Source: Actinomycetospora straminea (lineage in GTDB: Bacteria; Actinomycetota; Actinomycetes; Mycobacteriales; Pseudonocardiaceae). Taken from it: a stretch of 64,000 nucleotides of DNA. Positions within the stretch are counted from its first letter, which is position 1; every line of letters starts with the position of its first letter. Below are positions 58,347 through 64,000 of the stretch, piece after piece. The notes under the pieces were generated by a model. The model was not told where the DNA came from, ran no database searches, and saw nothing but the letters and a program-made list of their open reading frames with translations. The DNA lies in the NCBI RefSeq assembly GCF_028737255.1, contig NZ_JAQZAN010000007.1, forward strand, positions 167,478 through 231,477, given 5' to 3'. A program made the position numbers and the translations under genes.

Positions 58347-59234
58347 TCACGCCCCGACGAGCACCGGCGCGAGGGCGCGGCCGAGGAACCCGCGGATGTC
58401 GCCCGCGACCAGGTCGAGGTGGCTCTCGAGCAGGAAGTGGCCGCCGCCCTCGACGAGGTGGATCTCGGCGTCGGGCAGGTCACGGGCGAAGGCGCGGGCG
58501 CCGTCGGGGCCGAAGATCTCGTCCTCGGCGCCCCACACCGCGAGCAGGGGCACGCCGCTCGCGCGGAAGTACTCGTGCAGGGCCGGGTAGAGCGGCGGGT
58601 TGGTCGCGTAGTCGGCGAAGAGGGCGAGCTGGATGCGCTCCTGGCCGGGGCGGGAGACCTCGGCGTGGTCCTGGGTCCAGGTGTCGGGGTCGACGAGCTC
58701 GGGGTCGGCGACGCCGTGGAGGTACTGCCAGCGGATCGCCTCGAGGCTCAGCGCGCCCCGCACCGGGCCCTCGGTGTCCGACCCGGGAGCGGCGCCGTAG
58801 GCCCAGACCGGCGCCCAGAACCCCGGGACGAAGCCGTCGTCGTAGGCGTTGCCGTTCTGGCTGATGATCGCGGTGATCGCCGACGGGTCGCGCAGCGCGA
58901 GACGCCAGCCGATCGGGGCGCCGTAGTCCTGCACGTAGATCGCGTAGCGGGTGACGCCGAGCCGGGCGAGCAGGCCGCGCGTGAGGTCGGCGAGGGCGTC
59001 GAACGTGTAGGTGAACTCCGCGGCCGACGGGGCGTCGGACCGCCCGAACCCGAGGTGGTCGGGCGCGATGACGTGGTAGCGGTCGGCCAGCGCCGGGATC
59101 AGGTGCCGGAACATGCGCGAGCTCGTGGGGAAGCCGTGCAGCAGCACCAGCACGGGGGCGTCGGTGGGACCCGCCTCCCGGTAGGCGAGCCGGTGGCCGT
59201 CGACGACGGCGGTGCGGTGACGGACCTCGACCAT
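58347..59234 (-). CDS. alpha/beta hydrolase (epoxide hydrolase/haloalkane dehalogenase-like)
   Basis: A 295-residue protein. Oxyanion LLHGFPTSSRMFRHLIP at 32-48; nucleophile Asp103 in IYVQDYGAPIGWRLAL, the DxGAPIG context of epoxide hydrolases and dehalogenases rather than Ser hydrolases; catalytic His in HLVEGGGHFLLES near the C-terminus. Either enzyme type is possible; the cap-domain residues that would decide it cannot be assigned here. An AAGGAGTTA ribosome site precedes the ATG. Divergent from a CGNR regulator across repeated GGTTAG sites, which probably control it. Confidence 0.87.
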   Translation of the reverse strand: MVEVRHRTAVVDGHRLAYREAGPTDAPVLVLLHGFPTSSRMFRHLIPALADRYHVIAPDHLGFGRSDAPSAAEFTYTFDALADLTRGLLARLGVTRYAIYVQDYGAPIGWRLALRDPSAITAIISQNGNAYDDGFVPGFWAPVWAYGAAPGSDTEGPVRGALSLEAIRWQYLHGVADPELVDPDTWTQDHAEVSRPGQERIQLALFADYATNPPLYPALHEYFRASGVPLLAVWGAEDEIFGPDGARAFARDLPDAEIHLVEGGGHFLLESHLDLVAGDIRGFLGRALAPVLVGA

Positions 59235-59261
59235 GGTGTAACTCCTTCGGAGGTGCGATCT

Positions 59262-59322
59262 GGTTAGCGATCCTCAGTCAACGCAGCGCTCCCTAACCTG
59301 TCAAGCCCGGTGATACGGTTAG
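59262..59322. promoter_or_regulatory. Three GGTTAG elements between hydrolase and CGNR regulator
   Basis: GGTTAG at 59262-59267, its inverse CTAACC at 59293-59298, and GGTTAG again at 59317-59322, within the 107-base divergent gap. The first and second form an inverted pair. Probable binding sites of the CGNR protein. Confidence 0.5.
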
Positions 59323-59341
59323 TGCCAGGAGGTGGTGCCCG

Positions 59342-59848
59342 GTGCTCGACGAGCAGGCGCTGGTCGAGGCGCTCAACAGCACGCCGGTCGTGGACGGGCG
59401 GCCGACCGACCGGTGGGCCGACGACGAGGAGCTGCGTGCCTGGGTGCGCGCCCACGGCGGCGACGGGGACGACGCCGAGCTCGCTGCGCTGCGCGACGCC
59501 CGCGGCCGGCTGCAGGAGGTCGTGGCGGGGGAGGCCGCTCCCGGGGTGCTCGCCGACCTCCTCGCCGGCGCCCGTCAGCGGCCCGAGGTCGGGGACGACG
59601 GCGTCACGTGGCGGCTCGAGACCGCGCCCGAGCGGCGCCTCGCCGTCGAGCTGGTCCTGGCCTGGAGCGCGGTCGCGCAGCGGCACCCCGGGCGGCTGCG
59701 GCCGTGCGCCAACCCCGAGTGCCGCCTGTTCCTGCTCGACCGGAGCCGGGCCAACTCCGCGCGCTGGTGCTCGATGAAGACCTGCGGCAACCGGCTCAAG
59801 GTCCGCCGGCACCACCAGCGCCACCGCGAGGAGCCCACGGCGCCGTGA
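59342..59848 (+). CDS. CGNR zinc-finger regulator
   Basis: A 168-residue protein. The N-terminal helical ligand-binding domain (ABATE-like) runs to about 115. The C-terminal CGNR zinc finger is RPCANPECRLFLLDRS then RWCSMKTCGNRLKVRRHHQRH, with Cys122, Cys127, Cys143, Cys148 and the motif CGNR at 148-151. Such proteins are stress- or drug-responsive DNA-binding regulators. The GTG start follows AGGAGG. Divergent from the alpha/beta hydrolase, with GGTTAG repeats in between. Confidence 0.9.
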   Translation: MLDEQALVEALNSTPVVDGRPTDRWADDEELRAWVRAHGGDGDDAELAALRDARGRLQEVVAGEAAPGVLADLLAGARQRPEVGDDGVTWRLETAPERRLAVELVLAWSAVAQRHPGRLRPCANPECRLFLLDRSRANSARWCSMKTCGNRLKVRRHHQRHREEPTAP

Positions 59849-59860
59849 GCACGCGACGTC

Positions 59861-59998
59861 GTGACGCAGTGGCTCTTCGTCCTCGACGCGACCGGCGCGC
59901 TCGCGAAGGTCGCGCCGGGGCCCCCGCTGACGCTCGCGGCCGCGGCGGTCGGGTTCTGGGCCTTCCGCCGCTCGACCCGTCGCCTGATCCGGGCCTGA
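59861..59998 (+). CDS. 45-residue membrane miniprotein
   Basis: VTQWLFVLDATGALAKVAPG begins a 45-residue product with one hydrophobic helix at about 18-34 (PGPPLTLAAAAVGFWAF) and a strongly basic C-terminus (RRSTRRLIRA). It begins 12 bases after the CGNR stop, with GAG-rich sequence but no perfect ribosome site. The positive-inside tail suggests a single-pass protein. It may be translated from the CGNR mRNA. No homologue is recognised; coding status is uncertain because of size. Confidence 0.4.
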   Translation: MTQWLFVLDATGALAKVAPGPPLTLAAAAVGFWAFRRSTRRLIRA

Positions 59999-60003
59999 CC
60001 CGC

Positions 60004-60981
60004 TCAGCCGGGCTGCGCGGCCCGGAACGTCCGCACGGCGTGGCCAAACCACTGGTCCCGGAACGCCACGGCCTCGCGGGTGGCGCTCGCGCCGGACGCG
60101 ATCACGTCGAACCCGTGGAACGCGCCCGCGACCACCCGGAACTCGACGGGCACGCCCGCCGCGCGCAGCGCCTCGACGTAGCGGGTGGTCTCGTCGTGGA
60201 AGGGGTCGACGTCGCCGACGAACGTCATGGTCGGCGGGAGGCCGGCGTGGTCGGTGCACCGCGCCGGCGCGGCGTAGGCGGGGACGTCGTCGGTGCCGTC
60301 GAGGTCGCCGAGGTACATCGACCAGGCGTTCCGGTTGGTGACCGCGTCCCACACCGGGGCGTCGTCGAGGACGTCGACCGGGGTGCGGTCGTCGATCATG
60401 GGGTAGAGCGGCATCTGGAAGGCCACCGACACCTCGCCCCGGTCACGCGCCCAGAGCGTGGTCGCGGCCGTCAGCCCGCCGCCGGCGCTGTTGCCGCCGA
60501 CGGCGAGCTGGTCGGGCCGCACACCGAGCTCGTCGGCGTGGTCGCGCAGCCAGAGCAGCGCGGTGTAGGCGTCGTCGCGGGCCGCGGGGTACGGCGCGTC
60601 GACGCTGAGGCGGTAGGCGGGGGCCACGACGACGCAGCCGCTGCCCTCGACGAACGACCGCACGAGGGCGATGCCCTGCTCCGGCTCGCCGGTGAGGTAG
60701 CCGCCGCCGTGCAGCCAGAGCAGGCCCGGGACGTCGCGGCGCGGCAGGCGGGGCCGGACGACGAGCAGCCGCAACCGCGACCCGTCGTCCCGGGGGACGG
60801 TCTCCTCGTGGACCCGCAGGGTCTTCGGCACGCGGCGGCGGGCGAGCTCGGAGATCACGCGGTTGACCGCGCCGGGCGGGCGCCGCAGGTTCTCCACGCT
60901 GCGCTGCCGCCCGATCGCCGCGCTCATGAGGCGGGCGGGCAGGCGGAGGTCGGGCTGCAGCCGGTCGAGGGTGTCGGACAC
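60004..60981 (-). CDS. HSL-type alpha/beta hydrolase (esterase/lipase)
   Basis: A 325-residue hormone-sensitive-lipase-family esterase. HGGG oxyanion motif at 91-94 (LLWLHGGGYLTGEP), nucleophile in AVGGNSAGGGLTAATTL at 163-168 (GNSAGG), DPFHDETTRYVEALRAAGVPVE with the acid Asp and AGAFHGFDV with the His. It hydrolyses short acyl or steryl esters by family. The GTG start at 60981 is 80 bases downstream of an SDR gene on the same strand, so both probably form one operon. Confidence 0.9.
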   Translation of the reverse strand: MSDTLDRLQPDLRLPARLMSAAIGRQRSVENLRRPPGAVNRVISELARRRVPKTLRVHEETVPRDDGSRLRLLVVRPRLPRRDVPGLLWLHGGGYLTGEPEQGIALVRSFVEGSGCVVVAPAYRLSVDAPYPAARDDAYTALLWLRDHADELGVRPDQLAVGGNSAGGGLTAATTLWARDRGEVSVAFQMPLYPMIDDRTPVDVLDDAPVWDAVTNRNAWSMYLGDLDGTDDVPAYAAPARCTDHAGLPPTMTFVGDVDPFHDETTRYVEALRAAGVPVEFRVVAGAFHGFDVIASGASATREAVAFRDQWFGHAVRTFRAAQPG

Positions 60982-61061
60982 GCGCGGGCTCCTTCCGGGG
61001 CGCCGCGGGGACGGCCGGCGGGCCGTCCCCGGGCGTCGGGAATCGAGGGGACTCGAGGTGC

Positions 61062-62051
61062 TCAGACCTGCATGCTGCGCGACCGCGGCAGCGGGCGCGC
61101 ACCGTTCACCCTGTCCGTGCGGAAGCTGACCCCGGTGAGCTCCTCCGAGAGCCCCCACACGCGGGCGGCGTCCTCGGTGCTGCGCAGCGGGGCGTAGAGC
61201 TCCTGCTCGGCCGGGCCGCCGCGCACGTGCCCGAGCCCCTCGGGTCCGTAGAAGCGGCCGGTGCGGGCGTCGGGGGAGGTGGCGGCGTAGAGGGCGGGGA
61301 GCAGCGCGGTCTCGACGGTGCCGAGCACGCCCCACCGGGACAGGGCACGGATGAGCCGGATCTGCGGGAGGTCCTGCGCGCGGCCGACCTCGGGGCGCCC
61401 GGCGAGCAGGCTGGTCGGCACCACGCCGGGGTGGGACAGCATGCTGGTGATGCCCCACCCGTTCGCCCGGCTGCGGCGGGCCAGCTCGAGGGCGAAGAGG
61501 CCGAAGGCGATCTTCGACTGGGCGTAGGCGCGGTTCCCGTCGTAGCCCCGTTCCCCGTTCGGGTCGTCCCAGTCGATGCGGCCGCGGCGGGCGGCGACAC
61601 TGAGCTGCGAGACGACGCGGCCGCGCCCGGCGCGCAGCAGGGGCAGGAGGTGGCCCACCAGCGCGACGTGGCCGAGGTGGTTGGTGCCGAACTGCAGCTC
61701 GAAGCCGTCGGCGGTGCGCTGCCGGTCCGGCGGGGTCATCACGCCCGCGTTGTTGATCAGTGCGTGGATCGCCCGGTCCTCGCCGCGCAGGGTCTCGCCC
61801 AGCGCGGCGACGGAGGCCAGCGACGACAGGTCGAGCTCGCGCAGCGAGACCGTGGCGCGCGGGGCGCGCTCGCGGATGCGGGCGATCGCGGCCTGACCCT
61901 TGCGCATGTTGCGCACCGGGAGGACCACCTCCGCGTTCGCCGCGGCGAGGCGCGTGGCGAGGCCGAGCCCGACCCCGTCGCTGGCGCCGGTGACCACGAC
62001 GCGGCGGCCGGTGAGGTCGGGGACGGTGATGTCGATCGGGGTGCGGGGCAT
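61062..62051 (-). CDS. short-chain dehydrogenase/reductase (retinol dehydrogenase-like)
   Basis: A 329-residue classical [25 protein letters not shown] (TGxxxGxG), [48 protein letters not shown] (NNAG), [16 protein letters not shown] with the catalytic Ser, and [18 protein letters not shown] (YxxxK). The C-terminal extension ([16 protein letters not shown]) is typical of actinomycete retinol-dehydrogenase-like SDRs. NADP preference is likely from VRN. It is upstream of the esterase and probably co-transcribed with it. Confidence 0.9.
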   Translation of the reverse strand: MPRTPIDITVPDLTGRRVVVTGASDGVGLGLATRLAAANAEVVLPVRNMRKGQAAIARIRERAPRATVSLRELDLSSLASVAALGETLRGEDRAIHALINNAGVMTPPDRQRTADGFELQFGTNHLGHVALVGHLLPLLRAGRGRVVSQLSVAARRGRIDWDDPNGERGYDGNRAYAQSKIAFGLFALELARRSRANGWGITSMLSHPGVVPTSLLAGRPEVGRAQDLPQIRLIRALSRWGVLGTVETALLPALYAATSPDARTGRFYGPEGLGHVRGGPAEQELYAPLRSTEDAARVWGLSEELTGVSFRTDRVNGARPLPRSRSMQV

Positions 62052-62165
62052 CGGGGGGCTCCCTCGGGTCGGTCTCGGTGCCGTGTGACACCGACACTGG
62101 TCCGGTCCCGCGGGGACAGCCACGGCCTCCCGATCCGTGGCACGCCGGGCCCCCTCGTCCGGGCG

Positions 62166-62330
62166 CTACGAGCCCGTGAGCTTCGATCCCCGCTGCTTCA
62201 CCTCGCCCGCGGCCATGTCGCGCTTGCCGCTCCACTCGAGCTTCTTGTTGCCCGTGGCCTGCCCCGCCACCTCCTTGGCCTTGCCCTTCACCTGTTGCGT
62301 CCGGTTCTTGACGGTGTCGTCAGCGCCCAT
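62166..62330 (-). CDS. CsbD-family small stress-response protein
   Basis: A 54-residue hydrophilic protein, MGADDTVKNRTQQVKGKAKE... followed by GQATGNKKLEWSGKRDMAAGEVKQ and a short basic tail. The VKGKAKE-GxxTGN-KLEWSGK-xxxxGE pattern is the CsbD signature, found in general-stress proteins induced by phosphate starvation or SigB-type signals. ATG at 62330 with GGACGATCAC upstream (weak Shine-Dalgarno), TAG stop at 62166-62168. It sits alone in the minus strand between the SDR and the SGNH hydrolase. Confidence 0.88.
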   Translation of the reverse strand: MGADDTVKNRTQQVKGKAKEVAGQATGNKKLEWSGKRDMAAGEVKQRGSKLTGS

Positions 62331-62521
62331 GTGATCGTCCTTCCCCGGCGCTGCGGAACCAGGCGCTCCGCCGGCGAAGTTGGGCCGGTCGTCCGTCGAC
62401 AGCCATCGTTCGCCGCGCCCGGCTGCTCCGGTCGCCGCGGTGTCGGGGCGTATCGGGGGTCGTCGTCCGGGCCCAGCGGCACGTCCGGCCCCGGGCGGAG
62501 ATCGGCGGCTGATCGTCGAGG

Positions 62522-63298
62522 ATGGTCGCCGTGTACTTCGCGGCGATCGGGGACAGCTTCACCGAGGGCGTGGGTGACGAGGTCGGCGACGGGGCCACCC
62601 GCGGCTGGGCCGACCTCGTCGCCGCCGGCCTGGCCGCCGCCCGCGGCGAGGAGATCGGGTACGCGAACCTCGCGGTCCGGGGGCGGCTGCTCGGCCCGAT
62701 CGTCACCGAGCAGCTCGACGCGGCCCTCGCGCTGGAGCCGCGCCCGACGCTGCTCACCCTCAACGGCGGCGGCAACGACATGCTGCGCCGGCACATCGCC
62801 GTCGACGACCTCGTCGCGATGACCGAGCGGGCGGTGCGCCGCGCGGGCGACGCCGGCGTGCGGGTCGTGCTGATCTCGGGCGCCGACCCGTCGCAGCGGC
62901 TCCCGTTCGGCAGCGTGGTGCGGCGTCGCGGGGAGCTGCTCACCGCCGGGATCGCCGAGCTCGCCGCCACCCACGGCACCGGCTTCGTCGACGTCTTCCA
63001 CGACGCGGAGATCCAGCGGCCCGGCTACTGGTCGCCTGACCGGCTCCACCTCGGGCCGGCGGGCCACCGCCGCGCCGCCGACCTGGTGCTCGCCGGGATC
63101 GGGGAGGGTCCGGCGCCCGTCGCGGGGCCCGCCGGCGGGCCGGCCGCGCGGGGCGTGGTCACCGAGCTGCGCTACTACCGCGAGCACGTCCTGCCGTGGG
63201 TCGGGCGGCGGCTGCGCGGGCGGTCGTCGGGCGACCACCGCCACGGCAAGCACCCCACCTGGGTGCGGGTGCCACCGCCCGAGCGCCGGGGGGCGTGA
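62522..63298 (+). CDS. SGNH/GDSL-family hydrolase
   Basis: A 258-residue protein. Block I AAIGDSFTEGVGD with nucleophile Ser12, block II Gly region YANLAVRGRL, block III LNGGGNDML (Asn), block V DRLHLGPAGHRRAADLVL (Asp and His). It lacks a signal peptide, suggesting a cytosolic esterase or thioesterase. The final ~55 residues are Arg/Gly/His-rich and look like a charged tail. It is monocistronic and convergent with the next gene. Confidence 0.9.
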   Translation: MVAVYFAAIGDSFTEGVGDEVGDGATRGWADLVAAGLAAARGEEIGYANLAVRGRLLGPIVTEQLDAALALEPRPTLLTLNGGGNDMLRRHIAVDDLVAMTERAVRRAGDAGVRVVLISGADPSQRLPFGSVVRRRGELLTAGIAELAATHGTGFVDVFHDAEIQRPGYWSPDRLHLGPAGHRRAADLVLAGIGEGPAPVAGPAGGPAARGVVTELRYYREHVLPWVGRRLRGRSSGDHRHGKHPTWVRVPPPERRGA

Positions 63299-63304
63299 GC
63301 GACC

Positions 63305-63535
63305 TCAGAGCGGCGCGTCGCGCAGCTGCAGCACCACGCGCACGACCCGCTCGACGGCCGCGTCGAACAGGGCGCCCCGCAGCTCGCCCCGGTCGGCGAG
63401 GTTCTGCGAGGCGAACGCCAGCATCTGCTCCGGGCCCACCCGGCGCACGAGCAGCGCCGCGGTCTCCTCCAGGTCGAGCCCGGGGTGGTCGAGGCGCGTC
63501 AGCGCGAACTCGACGATCAGTTCCTCGTCCCGCAC
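63305..63535 (-). CDS. small conserved hypothetical protein
   Basis: A 76-residue acidic helical protein: MRDEELIVEFALTRLDHPGL, then EETAALLVRRVGPEQMLAFASQNLADRGELRGALFDAAVERVVRVVLQL. No known domain. It resembles the small helical proteins of unknown function that are common in actinomycetes. It is read from the same strand as the cupin gene upstream, from which it is separated by 23 bases, so the two may be co-transcribed. Confidence 0.6.
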   Translation of the reverse strand: MRDEELIVEFALTRLDHPGLDLEETAALLVRRVGPEQMLAFASQNLADRGELRGALFDAAVERVVRVVLQLRDAPL

Positions 63536-63558
63536 GGCGATCCCTCCCCGCGACCAGC

Positions 63559-63945
63559 CTAGGAGGTCAGCGGGCGGCCCTGCGAGCGGACGAGCGCGTC
63601 GAACCGCGCCGGCCCGACGATCGTCAGCGCCCGGGCCGGCTCGTCGCCGACGACCTCGAAGCCGTGCTCGACGTCGCGGGGCAGGAAGAGGAAGGAGCCC
63701 GCCGACACGGTGAACCGCTCGTCGCCGCAGAACCCGGAGAGCTCGCCGGCGAGGACGTAGAACATCTCGTCCTCGCCCTCGTGGGTGTGCGGCGGCACGG
63801 TCAGCCCGGGCGGCCCGGACTGCTCCATCACGCCGACCCGCCCCTCGGTGTCGCCGCCGTCGGCCTTGACCGTGAACGTCGCGCCGCCGAACTCGTAGCG
63901 GTCGCCGTCGCCCGCGGGGCGCACGAAGAAGCTCATGGTGCCCAC
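63559..63945 (-). CDS. cupin-domain protein
   Basis: About 128 residues with a single cupin: GLTVPPHTHEGEDEMFYVLAGELSGFCGDE (motif 1: PHTHxxxDEMFYVLxGE with metal-binding His/His/Glu) and FLFLPRDVEHGFEVVGDEPARALTIV (motif 2, HGF with final His). It may be a dioxygenase, isomerase or binding protein. GTG at 63945 is favoured because AGGAG sits seven bases upstream; a TTG at 63969 and ATG at 63936 are alternatives. Confidence 0.85.
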   Translation of the reverse strand: MGTMSFFVRPAGDGDRYEFGGATFTVKADGGDTEGRVGVMEQSGPPGLTVPPHTHEGEDEMFYVLAGELSGFCGDERFTVSAGSFLFLPRDVEHGFEVVGDEPARALTIVGPARFDALVRSQGRPLTS

Positions 63946-64000
63946 GGTGACGCTCCTATGGTTCGTCAAGTCTGTCGGGGGTCGGCTCGAGCTGGCGGTA

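Overview
The window is about 75% G+C with dense, short-gap gene packing, many GTG starts and many 4-base GTGA/ATGA stop/start overlaps. With F420-type luciferase-like enzymes, DUF7144/DUF6286-type membrane proteins and PPOX flavoproteins, this points to the chromosome of a high-GC actinomycete, probably Pseudonocardiales (Pseudonocardia or Actinomycetospora-like). The taxon is an inference from gene content. I see no tRNA, rRNA, CRISPR array, transposase, prophage gene or replication origin, and no gene-free stretch longer than 300 bases.

Layout. 1-2000 (minus): an Asp23/Gls24 envelope-stress cluster with one member apparently broken by a +1 frameshift, running off the left edge. 2187-6700: an ArsR/low-molecular-weight phosphatase fusion with its palindromic operator and a glyoxalase-fold partner; a SABATH-type carboxyl methyltransferase; a CPBP membrane protease; small unknown proteins. 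6842-12315: a Tat-exported PhoX phosphatase; a MarR gene divergent from a flavin monooxygenase/NAD(P)-binding pair; a small protein phosphatase; a 2H phosphoesterase. 12326-16990: a molybdopterin enzyme co-translated with an AlkZ-like protein, divergent from a TetR/PPOX pair across two matching operators; a second TetR and a separate TAGAC/GTCTA operator. 16966-26788: a RibD/DHFR-fold protein, a class V aminotransferase, an ion-homeostasis locus (ClC-MarR divergent from TrkH-TrkA), a flavin monooxygenase, and a large low-complexity membrane-anchored protein.

26806-31404 is a Rieske oxygenase operon: AAHS-type transporter, oxygenase, 80-residue unknown protein and phthalate-dioxygenase-type reductase, each overlapping or abutting the next, with an IclR regulator and a TTCC-N7-GGAA site in the promoter region. 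33074-46889 is a second, larger catabolic region: RutA-like flavin monooxygenase, isatin-hydrolase/kynurenine-formamidase-like cyclase, ThDP enzyme, phytoene-desaturase-fold flavoprotein, esterase, a 771-residue flavin monooxygenase/Old Yellow Enzyme fusion, a 67-residue unknown protein, a PaaK-like CoA ligase, a Rid-family protein, a PaaX regulator, a thioesterase, an AraC regulator and a nitrilase. I read this as an aerobic CoA-thioester route for an amino- or hydroxy-aromatic acid. Anthranilate derived from isatin-like compounds is the most coherent hypothesis, but it is unproven.

46893-64000 holds an SRPBCC protein, two F420-type oxidoreductases, acetoacetyl-CoA synthetase followed by a TRIC-family membrane protein that seems to need a CTG start, a convergent formylglycine-generating enzyme/sulfatase pair, a SLAC1/TDT transporter divergent from a LysR gene, hydrolases, a CGNR zinc-finger regulator with repeated GGTTAG sites, a 45-residue membrane miniprotein, an SDR, a CsbD-like stress protein, an SGNH hydrolase and a cupin. 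Several genes here are very short (16, 45 and 54 residues) and are supported by start/stop overlaps, spacing or family resemblance.
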